The position numbers and the translations under genes are program-made. From assembly GCF_025630775.1 (NCBI RefSeq), contig NZ_JAOSZE010000002.1:186001-250000 (forward strand): 64,000 nucleotides of DNA. The letters run 5' to 3'. The stretch is from Actinoplanes sp. KI2 (GTDB lineage Bacteria > Actinomycetota > Actinomycetes > Mycobacteriales > Micromonosporaceae). Positions 16,530 through 24,656 of this stretch are shown piece after piece. The notes beneath the pieces are model-generated. The model worked only from the letters and a program-made list of their open reading frames with translations. It did not search any database and was not told where the DNA came from. Within the stretch, counting starts at the first letter, position 1. The number at the start of each line of letters is the position of its first letter.

Positions 16530-16966
16530 GCGCCCGCCGTCCCGGAGGAGTCGCGCGCCGGCTCGTCACCGTCCGGTTCGGCGAAGTAGTCGCGCAGCCG
16601 GGCGATCCGACCGTCCCGGAGCCGGAAGATCTGCACCAGCGACATCGTCGTCCGCCGCCCGTCGGCCTGGTCGAACGCGACATCGATCTCCACGATGAAG
16701 ACGTCGGGATCCGGCGTGTCGTGCAGGACGTAGGCGGATTCCTCCGGGTTCATCACGCCCGGCGGCGCCATGTGCTCGTGATAGGCGGCGGTGCCGGCTC
16801 GGATCTCGTCGTGGCCGACCAGGTGATGCAGCGGGTGGCCGTCGGGCACCAGCGGCGCTTCGTACACGCCGTCCTCGGTGAACAGAGCGGCGATCGCCGC
16901 CGGGTTCCGGGTGATCGCGCCGGCGTACACGTAGCGCTCGTAGATTTTCTTGTGCGTAAGTCCCAC
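16526..16966 (-). CDS. SnoaL-like / NTF2-fold protein
   Basis: A 146-residue protein with the cone-shaped NTF2/SnoaL fold: an N-terminal helix IYERYVYAGAITRNPAAIAA, then LFTEDGVYEAPL, HHLVGHDEIRAG and a final strand region SLVQIFRLRDGRIARLRDYF. Members are small isomerases, hydratases or polyketide cyclases, or non-enzymatic. The GTG at 16966 follows GGAGA. It heads a two-gene unit with the overlapping DinB-like gene. Confidence 0.8.
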   Translation of the reverse strand: MGLTHKKIYERYVYAGAITRNPAAIAALFTEDGVYEAPLVPDGHPLHHLVGHDEIRAGTAAYHEHMAPPGVMNPEESAYVLHDTPDPDVFIVEIDVAFDQADGRRTTMSLVQIFRLRDGRIARLRDYFAEPDGDEPARDSSGTAGA

Positions 16967-17061
16967 TCTCCAGCCTAACCCGCTACGGTGGGCCGGTACC
17001 GCGCGGTAGCGGGTCGTCCAGTGGTCTGCGCCTTTCCGGCGCCCTCGTGGAAGGTCCGCCC

Positions 17062-17976
17062 ATGCTGATCCGTCCGTTCGCGCGTGGTGATCGCGAACAG
17101 GTCACCGCTCTGGTCAATGCCCACATCGCCGCGGTGGTGCCCGGCGTGTCGGTGTCCGTGCAGGTCCTGCTGAGTCAGCTGGAGCGGGACCCCGGCGAGT
17201 TCATCGTGGACCGCTGGGTACGCGACCGGGTCACGCTGGTGGCCGAGCAGCGCGGCCGGGTGGTGGCAGCCGCGCACCTGCTGCGCTACGGCGACGGCGA
17301 GGACACCGGGGAGAACTATCGCGGCGCCGGTGAGATCCGGTGGCTGGCCTGCTGGCCGGACGCCCCCTATTGGCCGGACGCGTCGGCGGCCGGGGACGCC
17401 CTCGCGGTCGCCTGCCATGCCCAGTTCCAGCGGTGGGGCGTCGGCCGCCGCCTCGCCGACGGGTCGCTGCCGGCTCCCGCGGTGTACGGCGTGCCGGAGC
17501 AGTGGCCGCACATCCGGGCCATCTACGAGCGGGTCGGTTTCCGGCACGACGGCACCACCGAGGTCGTTCATCTGGCGACGATCGAGACGCTGGCCCGCCC
17601 GGAAGCGCCGATGGCCGGGCTGACCACGCGCCGCACGGTCGGCATCAACGGAACCCGGCTCACCGCGGTCCTCGACGGCGCGGACACCGGCTACATCGAG
17701 GTGGACACCAACCTCGACGCCGGCCCGCGGGTGTCCCGCGCGGGCACCTGGGCGGACGTCGGCAACCTGTGGGTCGACCCGGCCCATCGCCGGCGCGGCC
17801 TCGGCCGGTGGCTGCTCGGGCAGGCGGCGACCTGGCTGGACCTGGGCGGCACCACCCGACTCCTGGATTACTCCGAGGCCGGCGAGCACGCCTACGCGGC
17901 GTTCCTGTCCGCGGCGGGTTTCACCGTGCTGACCCGAACCGCGCGCGGCTTCGTGGCAGCGCAACCCGACCGCTGA
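17062..17976 (+). CDS. Two-lobed GNAT-family N-acetyltransferase
   Basis: A 304-residue protein with two GNAT-like lobes. The N-terminal lobe (LIRPFARGDREQVTALV) has lost a clear acetyl-CoA loop. The C-terminal lobe has WADVGNLWVDPAHRRRGLGRW with the intact R/QxxGxG/A loop, then AYAAFLSAAGF as the final element. The first lobe ends with IRAIYERVGFRHDG, also GNAT-like. The ATG at 17062 follows GAAGG; the GTG at 17047 is too early relative to that site. The substrate is unknown. Confidence 0.82.
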   Translation: MLIRPFARGDREQVTALVNAHIAAVVPGVSVSVQVLLSQLERDPGEFIVDRWVRDRVTLVAEQRGRVVAAAHLLRYGDGEDTGENYRGAGEIRWLACWPDAPYWPDASAAGDALAVACHAQFQRWGVGRRLADGSLPAPAVYGVPEQWPHIRAIYERVGFRHDGTTEVVHLATIETLARPEAPMAGLTTRRTVGINGTRLTAVLDGADTGYIEVDTNLDAGPRVSRAGTWADVGNLWVDPAHRRRGLGRWLLGQAATWLDLGGTTRLLDYSEAGEHAYAAFLSAAGFTVLTRTARGFVAAQPDR

Positions 17977-17992
17977 TCGGCGCGCGCCGATC
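17975..17992. terminator. 18-bp perfect palindrome between convergent genes, possible terminator
   Basis: GATCGGCGCG-CGCGCCGATC-type symmetry covers 17975-17992 with no spacer and begins inside the GNAT stop codon. In RNA it could form a tight hairpin with the central bases as loop. It lies between two convergent genes. Confidence 0.4.
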
Positions 17993-18028
17993 CGCCGACT
18001 CCGCGGCGCTGCACCGTCCGGCCGAGGA

Positions 18029-19138
18029 TCAGACGTAGGTCAGCGGGCAGCCATGCCGGACCGAATGCTCGGCCGCCGACGCGAACAGCGCCACGTAGAA
18101 GGTGACCGCGTCCTCGATCGCGGTGGTCAACGCCATCGGGCCGCTCGGCAGGTCGGCGGCCAGGCCGACCTCGGCGGCAATCGGGGCGATCGCAGCGCGC
18201 AACCGCTGCGCGCTGAACACCTTCGTCACATCGTCGTACGCACTCTCCACCGGAAGCTCGATCAGGCCGCTGAAATCCACCGGCACGATCAGCGTGGCGT
18301 CGAGGAACTCGGCGGCGTCGTGCCGCGCGCAGATTTCGGCGAAGTCGTCCATCCGCAGGCTGAGCTTCTCCTCGAAGTCGGCGGCCCTGGCCGGCGGCCC
18401 CGGGTAGGGCGGCAGCCCGCGCGCGGCGAGCGCCTCGTCGAGCAGGGGCGCGCACTCGTCCTGCGCCCAGCTTGGTGCGCTGATGTCGACCAGATAGATG
18501 CCCACGCCGGGAACGCTACCGGCCAAGGTCATTCCTCGGCGCTCGAGGATCGGTGACGTCAAGATCGACGAGGAACCGCGGACCTCCCACCGCTGTGCGG
18601 GCAGCCGGTCGCGGCTCAGCCGGAAGTACTGCTCAGGACTGAGAAACTGGAGGGTGCCGGGCCCGGCCTGCGGATCAGGCGGCGTCCCGGCGCCGGACCA
18701 GTCGTCACGCAGGCGTTCGGGGCCGGCGTCGGGAACGTCCGTGAGGCGCACGTCCCCGGGCCGGCGCGTCCATCCGTCGAGACCTCGGTCGTACCGGTCG
18801 TGCACGACCCGGACCCGCCGGACCACACCCGTCGTGACCGGCAACGCCTCGATCAGTCCCAGACCGGCGTCGACGCCCGGACATCCGCCGACCGTGACAA
18901 CACCGCCGCGATGGTCGCCCTCGCGGACCGCGCGCAGACCACCGGCCTCGACGACCTGCGCCCACGGCCGGCCGTCGGCGTCGAGCAACGGGTGAGCCCG
19001 CACAACGACGTCGCGCAGCACCAGATCGTCGGGCAGCTGCGGGTCGTCGAGCCACCTCAACCGGGTCGTGACCCGCTCGCCCACCGACCAGGTGGCATCG
19101 CGAGGATGAGTGTCGAGCGCGACCGGCCAGAGCATCAC
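18029..19138 (-). CDS. Protein of unknown function, two-part architecture
   Basis: A 369-residue soluble protein I do not recognise. The first ~110 residues (DTHPRDATWSVGERVTTRLR ... GLIEALPVTTGVVRRVRVVH) look like a small beta domain. The rest contains RLSRDRLPAQRWEVRGSSSI, GVGIYLVDISAPSWAQDE and a helical C-terminus with FEEKLSLRMDDFAEICARHD. The end (SAYDDVTKVFSAQRLRAAIA) resembles an interaction domain rather than an enzyme core. GTG at 19138 or ATG at 19135 may be the start. It is divergent from the GNAT gene at 19173. Confidence 0.65.
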   Translation of the reverse strand: MMLWPVALDTHPRDATWSVGERVTTRLRWLDDPQLPDDLVLRDVVVRAHPLLDADGRPWAQVVEAGGLRAVREGDHRGGVVTVGGCPGVDAGLGLIEALPVTTGVVRRVRVVHDRYDRGLDGWTRRPGDVRLTDVPDAGPERLRDDWSGAGTPPDPQAGPGTLQFLSPEQYFRLSRDRLPAQRWEVRGSSSILTSPILERRGMTLAGSVPGVGIYLVDISAPSWAQDECAPLLDEALAARGLPPYPGPPARAADFEEKLSLRMDDFAEICARHDAAEFLDATLIVPVDFSGLIELPVESAYDDVTKVFSAQRLRAAIAPIAAEVGLAADLPSGPMALTTAIEDAVTFYVALFASAAEHSVRHGCPLTYV

Positions 19139-19172
19139 GCCATCGTTCCATCAACCTATCGACGACAGGAAT

Positions 19173-19601
19173 GTGACCTTGACGAGTTTGAGGTTCGACA
19201 GCGAGGCGCTGGACGACTGGCGGCGCATCCACAACGAGATCATCCCGACCGCTCCGCTCTCCGCCGCGGAGGTCGAGGAGCGGGCGGGGCGCAATCACCT
19301 CGAGGTCGCCTACCTGGGCGCGTTGGCGGTCGGCTGCGCGACCGTGCGCGCGCCCGAGGACGACGCCTGCGTGGTGATCGCGCGGGTGTTGCCGGAACAC
19401 CGGCGGCGCGGCTTCGGGGAGCTGATCTATCGGCGGGCGCTGGGCCGGGCCCGGGAGTCGGGCGCGCGGCATATCGACACGGTCGTGCTCGCGTCCAATG
19501 AGGACGGGCTGCGGTTTGCGCGGAAGCACGGATTTGTCGAGATCGACCGCTATCTCCTGCCGGGTGACGTGATCCCGTTCGTCGACCTGCGGCTGCGATA
19601 G
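19173..19601 (+). CDS. GNAT-family N-acetyltransferase
   Basis: A 142-residue single-domain acetyltransferase. IARVLPEHRRRGFGELIYRR contains the acetyl-CoA pyrophosphate loop (RRRGFG), followed by VLASNEDGLRFARKHGF, the standard motif B region, and a final strand EIDRYLLPGD. The GTG at 19173 is preceded by ACGACAGGA. A longer frame from 19110 would run into the divergent gene and is unlikely. Convergent with glgX, only 9 bases apart. Confidence 0.83.
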   Translation: MTLTSLRFDSEALDDWRRIHNEIIPTAPLSAAEVEERAGRNHLEVAYLGALAVGCATVRAPEDDACVVIARVLPEHRRRGFGELIYRRALGRARESGARHIDTVVLASNEDGLRFARKHGFVEIDRYLLPGDVIPFVDLRLR

Positions 19602-19610
19602 CAGCAACGG

Positions 19611-21728
19611 CTAATACCGGCAGCGCAGCACCAGCAGGCTGTGGCCCGGTGCGTCGACCGTCCCGCCAGCGCGGGCCGTTCGGCGGCGGGTGGCGAGCAG
19701 CGGGTCGGCCGTGTTGACCACGACCTCCCACGTCCGGCCGAAGTCCTTCGGCGGGAGCGTGAACGCGACCTGATCGCCGAGCGGGTTGAACAGCAGCAGG
19801 AACGAGTCGTCGATGATCTTCTCGCCCAGCGCGTCGCGCTCGGGGAGGCCGTGCCCGTTGAGGAACACCGTCATGGTCATCCCGCTGTGTGCGGTCCAGT
19901 CGGCCTCGGTCATCGGCTCGCCGTCGCGGCGCAGCCAGGCGATGTCCGGCACCTTGGTGTCGCCGACCGGGTCGCCGGTGAAGAAGCGGCGCCGGCGGAA
20001 GATCGGGTGGTCGGCCCGCAGCCTGGTCAGTCGCCGGACGAAGCCGGTGAGCACGTCCTCGGTGCGGGCGGTTTCCCAGTCGACCCAGCTGATCGGGTTG
20101 TCCTGGCAGTAGACGTTGTTGTTGCCCTGCTGGGTGCGGCCGAGCTCGTCGCCGTGGGAGATCATCGGGACGCCCTGGGAGAGCAGCAACGTGGCGAGGA
20201 AGTTACGTTTCTGCCGTTCCCGCAGGGCCACGATGCCCGGATCGTCGGTCGGGCCCTCGACGCCGTAGTTCCAGGAGCGGTTGTAGCTCTCGCCGTCGTG
20301 ATTCTGCTCGCCGTTTGCCTCGTTGTGCTTCTCGTTGTATGAGACCAGGTCCTCGAGGGTGAACCCGTCGTGCGCGGTGACGAAGTTGATCGACGCGACC
20401 GGGCGGCGGCCGTCGTGCTCGTAGAGGTCGGAGCTGCCGGTGAAGCGGGAGGCGAACTCGCCGAGGCCGGCCGGCTCGCCGTGCCAGAAGTCGCGTACCG
20501 CATCCCGGTACTTGCCGTTCCACTCGGTCCACAGCGGTGGGAAACCGCCGACCTGGTAGCCGCCGTCGCCGACGTCCCACGGCTCGGCGATCAGCTTGAC
20601 CTGCGACACCACCGGGTCCTGGTTGACCAGGTCGAAGAAGGCGGCCAGCCGGTTCACCTCGTGGAACTCGCGGGCCAGCGCCGCCGCGAGGTCGAAGCGG
20701 AACCCGTCCACGTGCATCTCGGTCACCCAGTACCGCAGCGAGTCCATGATCAGCCGCAGCGACTCGTGGTGCCGCACGTTGAAGCTGTTCCCGGTGCCGG
20801 TGGTGTCGTAGTAGTACTGCCGGTCCGCGTCGACCAGCCGGTAGTACGCCGGGTTGTCGATGCCGCGGAACGACAGCGTCGGCCCGAGGTGGTTGCCCTC
20901 GGCCGTGTGGTTGTAGACCACGTCCAGGATGACCTCGATGCCGGCCTGGTGCAGGGCCTTCACCATGGTCTTGAACTCCTGCACCTGACCGCCGCGCCCG
21001 CCGAACGAGGCGTACTCGTTGTGCGGCGCGAAGAAGCCGATCGTGTTGTAGCCCCAGTAGTTGGACAGTCCCCGCTCCACCAGCACCGCGTCGTGCACGA
21101 ACTGGTGCACCGGCATGAGCTCGACCGCGGTGATCCCGAGCGACCGGAAATGGTTGATCATCGTCGGGTGGGCCAGCCCGGAGTAGGTCCCCCGGACGTC
21201 CTCGGGCACCCCGGGATGACGCATGGTGAGGCCTTTCACATGCGTCTCGTAGATCACCGTCTGCCACATCGGTATCCGCAGCGGGCGGTCGTTGCCCCAG
21301 TCGAAGAACGGGTTGATCACCACCGACTTCTGCGCGAACGGGCCCGAGTCGTCGTCGTTGCGCGACAGTGGATCATCGAACCGGTACGCGAACAGCGCAT
21401 CGTTCCAGTCGTTACGGCCGTCGATCGCCTTCGCGTACGGGTCGAGCAGCAGTTTCGCCGGGTTGCAGCGCAGCCCTTGGTGCGGGTCGTACGGGCCGTG
21501 CACCCGGTATCCGTACCGCTGACCGGGCACGACCCGCGGCAGGTAACCGTGCCAGACCAGCGCCTCCCGTTCCGGCAGATCGATCCGCGTCTCCGCGCCG
21601 GCGTCGTCGAACAGGCACAGCTCGACCCGTTCGGCGACCTCGGAGAAGACCGCGAAGTTCGTACCGCCGCCGTCGTACGTGGCGCCGAGCGGATAAGGGT
21701 TCCCCGGCCAGACCGTGATTCCCCGCAT
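19611..21728 (-). CDS. glgX: Glycogen debranching enzyme GlgX
   Basis: A 705-residue GH13 enzyme that cleaves alpha-1,6 branches of limit dextrins in glycogen breakdown. The CBM48/isoamylase N-terminal domain begins with VWPGNPYPLGATYDGGGTNF. GH13 regions follow in order: VVYNHTAEGN, DGFRFDLAAALARE with the nucleophile Asp near residue 343, IAEPWDVG with the acid Glu near 380, and FVTAHDGFTLEDLVSYNEKH. The last is the GlgX/TreX signature (AHDGFTL, NEKHNEANGE). The ATG at 21728 is right before the domain; longer upstream frames lack family sequence. Confidence 0.95.
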   Translation of the reverse strand: MRGITVWPGNPYPLGATYDGGGTNFAVFSEVAERVELCLFDDAGAETRIDLPEREALVWHGYLPRVVPGQRYGYRVHGPYDPHQGLRCNPAKLLLDPYAKAIDGRNDWNDALFAYRFDDPLSRNDDDSGPFAQKSVVINPFFDWGNDRPLRIPMWQTVIYETHVKGLTMRHPGVPEDVRGTYSGLAHPTMINHFRSLGITAVELMPVHQFVHDAVLVERGLSNYWGYNTIGFFAPHNEYASFGGRGGQVQEFKTMVKALHQAGIEVILDVVYNHTAEGNHLGPTLSFRGIDNPAYYRLVDADRQYYYDTTGTGNSFNVRHHESLRLIMDSLRYWVTEMHVDGFRFDLAAALAREFHEVNRLAAFFDLVNQDPVVSQVKLIAEPWDVGDGGYQVGGFPPLWTEWNGKYRDAVRDFWHGEPAGLGEFASRFTGSSDLYEHDGRRPVASINFVTAHDGFTLEDLVSYNEKHNEANGEQNHDGESYNRSWNYGVEGPTDDPGIVALRERQKRNFLATLLLSQGVPMISHGDELGRTQQGNNNVYCQDNPISWVDWETARTEDVLTGFVRRLTRLRADHPIFRRRRFFTGDPVGDTKVPDIAWLRRDGEPMTEADWTAHSGMTMTVFLNGHGLPERDALGEKIIDDSFLLLFNPLGDQVAFTLPPKDFGRTWEVVVNTADPLLATRRRTARAGGTVDAPGHSLLVLRCRY

Positions 21729-21886
21729 GGCCCCCGAGCCTAACCGGACATCGCGGCCCCCGCCCGGCTCGGCCGACGCAACCTGTTCGCACCCTGCGGG
21801 CACCGCTTCCCGCAATGCAGCGCGCCGAACCGCTGTGTAGGCCAAGCGGATCGCCCTTGATCCGGCCGATGACAGGAGAACGCTGC

Positions 21887-22732
21887 ATGACGAACTCGCA
21901 GACCGCCACGACCGCTACCCCGTCCACCACCCGCCGCCGTCAGCTGACCCGGGTGCTCACCGTCGGAGCCCTCGCCGCGACTGCAGCCGTCAGCATGACC
22001 ACCCCGGCCCAGGCCGCCGTCACCGGATATCGGGTGGCCGGCACGGCCGGCGCCGGCTCGGCCGTCCTCAGCGCCCCGGGCACCATCGGCGCCACCAAGG
22101 TCACCAAGCTCGCCGACGGCACCCGGGTCACCATCGACTGCGGCGTCCGCGGTCGCAGCGTCCACCACAACCCGGTGTGGCACCACATCACGTCGCCGGT
22201 CAACGGCTACATCGCGGACTACTACACCAACACCCCGAACTTCCAGGGGCTGCTGCGCGGCGAGCGGGCCTGCACCGTCACGCCGCCGGCGTCCAGCACG
22301 CCGAGCACGCCGCCCGCGTCCAGCACGCCGAGCACGCCGCCGGCGCCGCCCGCCGACGGCACCCCGGCCGCCACCCGCGGCGCCACCATCGACTACAACG
22401 AGGGCATCGGCGGCTCCTGCGTCTACTACGTGATGGACCGCTTCCACGAGAAGACCGGCGTGTACCCGAAGGCGTTCGGCGACGCCCGCCTCCTGGCCAC
22501 CGGCGCGAAGGAGAGCGGCTGGACGGTCAGCAGCAAGCCGCGGGTCGACAGCATCGCGATCTTCCAGCCCGGGCAGAACGGCGCGGGCGCCCCGACCGGG
22601 CACGCCGCCTGGGTCGAGAAGGTCTCCGGCAACCAGATCACGGTCGCCGAGATGAACGCCCCGAACGCGTGGGAGATCACCCACCGGACGCTGACGCCCG
22701 CCTCCGGTGTGGAGTACATCTACGTCCCGTGA
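21887..22732 (+). CDS. Secreted CHAP-domain cell-wall hydrolase
   Basis: A 281-residue exported protein. The signal peptide RVLTVGALAATAAVSMTTPA ends with AQA. An SH3-like domain follows (AVLSAPGTIGATKVTKLADG, VWHHITSPVNGYIADYYTNT), then a Ser/Thr/Pro linker made of two copies of ASSTPSTPP, then a C-terminal CHAP-like domain: GGSCVYYVMDRFHEKTGVYP with the catalytic Cys, and APTGHAAWVEKVSGNQITVA with the His. Such proteins cut peptidoglycan peptides or cross-bridges. The ATG at 21887 follows ACAGGAGAACGC. It precedes an L,D-transpeptidase gene but is separated from it by a strong terminator. Confidence 0.85.
   Translation: MTNSQTATTATPSTTRRRQLTRVLTVGALAATAAVSMTTPAQAAVTGYRVAGTAGAGSAVLSAPGTIGATKVTKLADGTRVTIDCGVRGRSVHHNPVWHHITSPVNGYIADYYTNTPNFQGLLRGERACTVTPPASSTPSTPPASSTPSTPPAPPADGTPAATRGATIDYNEGIGGSCVYYVMDRFHEKTGVYPKAFGDARLLATGAKESGWTVSSKPRVDSIAIFQPGQNGAGAPTGHAAWVEKVSGNQITVAEMNAPNAWEITHRTLTPASGVEYIYVP
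22289..22342 (+). repeat. Two tandem 27-base repeats encoding the Ser/Thr/Pro linker
   Basis: Units at 22289-22315 and 22316-22342 differ by at most one base at the end. Each encodes ASSTPSTPP within the CHAP protein. The near identity at the DNA level indicates a recent in-frame duplication. Confidence 0.75.
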
Positions 22733-22749
22733 TTCCCGGTCCACCACAC

Positions 22750-22788
22750 CGCCGCCGGGCGTGCGCATCACGCGCACGCCCGGCGGCG
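22750..22788 (+). terminator. Strong hairpin terminator after the CHAP gene
   Basis: CGCCGCCGGGCGTGCGC (22750-22766) and its reverse complement (22772-22788) form a perfect 17-bp stem with the loop ATCAC, followed by TTTCGG. It lies 18 bases after the CHAP stop codon. Confidence 0.88.
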
Positions 22789-22849
22789 TTTCGGCGTCGG
22801 CGGCCGAGACCCCTGGCAGGTGCGCGCGCGTCGTAGCATGGTCGCTGTC

Positions 22850-23809
22850 ATGAAGAATTCTCGTTGGTTGCGGGTAGCGGCGCTCGGCATGGTTCTGGTC
22901 CTGCCGGCGGCCTGCGGAGGCGGCAGTGACGGCGGCAAGCCGGACGCGGCCTGGCATTCCGGGCAACCGTCCGCGGCGGGCCCGGCATCGGGATCGCCGG
23001 CCGCGGCCTCCCCCTCGGCGCCGGCCGGGAAGCCGGTGCACGTCCGGCTGTTCCAGGGCGACGGCTCGACCTGGGGCGTCGGCATGCCGATCATCGCGTA
23101 CCTGTCGGCGAAGATCACCGACGGGAAGGACTTCGCGGCGGCGACGGCCGTCACGGTCAACGGCGAGCCGGCCCAGGGCGCCTGGTATTTCCAACGGTCC
23201 GCGATCTACAAGGGCTACCCGCTCGAGGCGCACTACCGCACCGAGAAGTACTGGCCCGCGCACGCCAAGATCCGCATGGACATGGCCGTGCAGGGCAAGC
23301 CGGCCGGCCCGGGCCTGGTCTTCGACAACAGCCTGACCCTCGACATGAGCACCGGCGCCGCGAACATCAGCCGCGTCGACGGCAAGGCCGAGCGCATGAT
23401 CGTCACGTCGGACGGCAAGCAGGTCTTCAGCTTCCCGGTGTCGCTGGGCAAGGCGAGCACCCCGACGTTCAGCGGCACGAAGGTCGTCATGGAGAAGGAC
23501 CGGGTGCAGCGCATGGTCGGCCCCGGCTACGACGTGAAGGTGCCCTGGTCGGTCCGGATCACCAACTCCGGCGAGTTCGTCCACTCGGCCAGCTGGAACG
23601 GCGGCAACATCGGCCAGCGCAGCACCTCGCACGGCTGCACCAACCTCCGGGACGCGGACGCCCAGAAGTTCTTCGGGTTCGCCCAGGTCGGCGACGTGAC
23701 CGTCTACACGCGCACGGGCGGCCCGACGATGCCGAGCTGGGACGGCTACGGCGACTGGAACCTGTCGTGGAGCACCTGGCAGGCGGGCGGCGTGGTGCCC
23801 ACCACCTGA
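22850..23809 (+). CDS. L,D-transpeptidase lipoprotein (YkuD domain)
   Basis: A 319-residue lipoprotein that would form 3-3 cross-links in peptidoglycan. The signal peptide ends in VLVLPAAC with Cys-22 as the lipidation site. An Ig-like domain follows (AAATAVTVNGEPAQGAWYF, LEAHYRTEKYWPAHAKIRM), as in mycobacterial LdtMt2. The YkuD catalytic domain has the histidine in GEFVHSASW near residue 245 and STSHGCTNLRDAD with the nucleophile Cys at about 263, then a C-terminal extension with Trp residues. The ATG at 22850 is chosen; 22838 is an in-frame alternative. The neighbouring CHAP hydrolase has a related cell-wall job. Confidence 0.93.
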   Translation: MKNSRWLRVAALGMVLVLPAACGGGSDGGKPDAAWHSGQPSAAGPASGSPAAASPSAPAGKPVHVRLFQGDGSTWGVGMPIIAYLSAKITDGKDFAAATAVTVNGEPAQGAWYFQRSAIYKGYPLEAHYRTEKYWPAHAKIRMDMAVQGKPAGPGLVFDNSLTLDMSTGAANISRVDGKAERMIVTSDGKQVFSFPVSLGKASTPTFSGTKVVMEKDRVQRMVGPGYDVKVPWSVRITNSGEFVHSASWNGGNIGQRSTSHGCTNLRDADAQKFFGFAQVGDVTVYTRTGGPTMPSWDGYGDWNLSWSTWQAGGVVPTT

Positions 23810-23825
23810 GGAGGTGCGTGCGCCC

Positions 23826-24545
23826 ATGGTCTACGACGAGTTCGGCGGCGGCGCCCTCGACGAGGCGCTGTGGCAGACGACGCCGCTGCCGCTGCCCGGC
23901 GGCGGCCGGCATCTCCCGCGCGACCCGCGCACGCAGGTCAGTGTCGGCGACGGGGAGGCCCGGATCACCATCCCGAGCTTCTCGCTCTCCTCCGGCCGGT
24001 TCCAGGCCGCGGACAGCGTCAAGTTCCTGGCGCTCTCCACCCGCGTCTTCGAGCTCGCCCCGGGCGGGGCCGCCACCTTCGCCGCCGACCTGGCCATCAC
24101 CAGCCTCGGCGGTGACCCGGGCGACTACCGTACCGGGATCGCCTGCTTGCAGGTCGCCGACCTGACGGAGACCCACCGGGTCTTCTCGGTCTGCGGCACC
24201 TCCACCCGGGTGCTGGCGATGCACGAGCACCTGGCGCCGGACGACACCGGCGACCCGTTCATTCACGTGGCCGAATCGCCGTACCAGGATTTCGACGACG
24301 ACTTCACCCGGTACCGGGCGTGCGAGGTGACCCTCGACCCGGGCGCCGGCCTGGTCGCCTGGCGGGTGGACGGGCGCACGATCTACCACGCCGGCGAGCC
24401 CCACCTGCCCCGGCGCGTGCGCCTCGGCCTGGGCATCTTCACCATGCTGCCGATCCGGGACGGGCACAGCCGGTCGCTGCACGGGCAGGGCATGAGCGTC
24501 CGCTACCGGCGGCCCCGCGTCCACGGGGTGCCGAAAGGGCATTGA
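23826..24545 (+). CDS. DUF6081-like protein, jelly-roll fold suspected
   Basis: A 239-residue protein that resembles the actinobacterial DUF6081 family, as far as can be judged without a search. It begins VYDEFGGGALDEALWQTTPL, has strand-rich segments (GEARITIPSFSLSSGRFQAA, AATFAADLAITSLGG, ALLV-type repeats) and ends with the acidic FDDDFTRYRACEVTLDPGAG, VAWRVDGRTIYH, and RVRLGLGIFTMLPIRDG. That ending looks like a concanavalin/LamG-type carbohydrate-binding sandwich. There is no signal peptide. AGGAGG stands 11 bases before the ATG at 23826, directly after the transpeptidase stop, so the two are likely co-transcribed. Confidence 0.7.
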   Translation: MVYDEFGGGALDEALWQTTPLPLPGGGRHLPRDPRTQVSVGDGEARITIPSFSLSSGRFQAADSVKFLALSTRVFELAPGGAATFAADLAITSLGGDPGDYRTGIACLQVADLTETHRVFSVCGTSTRVLAMHEHLAPDDTGDPFIHVAESPYQDFDDDFTRYRACEVTLDPGAGLVAWRVDGRTIYHAGEPHLPRRVRLGLGIFTMLPIRDGHSRSLHGQGMSVRYRRPRVHGVPKGH

Positions 24546-24656
24546 TGGTCAAGAATTGACTTCGGCGACGGCCGACCGGGCGGCACGCCACTAGAGTTGA
24601 CGACCTGGCGTCGGCGCCGAGGATCCGGGCCGCCGCCGCGAAGGCGGGTGGTGGCC

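Noticed and set aside
20370..21743. Long plus-strand frame over glgX
   Set aside because: Same reason: low-complexity Val/Arg/His translation antisense to a fully conserved glycogen debranching enzyme.
21729..21886. Cyclic di-AMP (ydaO-type) riboswitch before the CHAP-domain gene
   Set aside because: Cell-wall hydrolase genes of actinobacteria often carry this riboswitch, and CCCTTGATCCGGCC is reminiscent of it. But the hallmark GAACCCGTCAG segment and the paired GGGGGA-type core are missing, so the resemblance is too weak.
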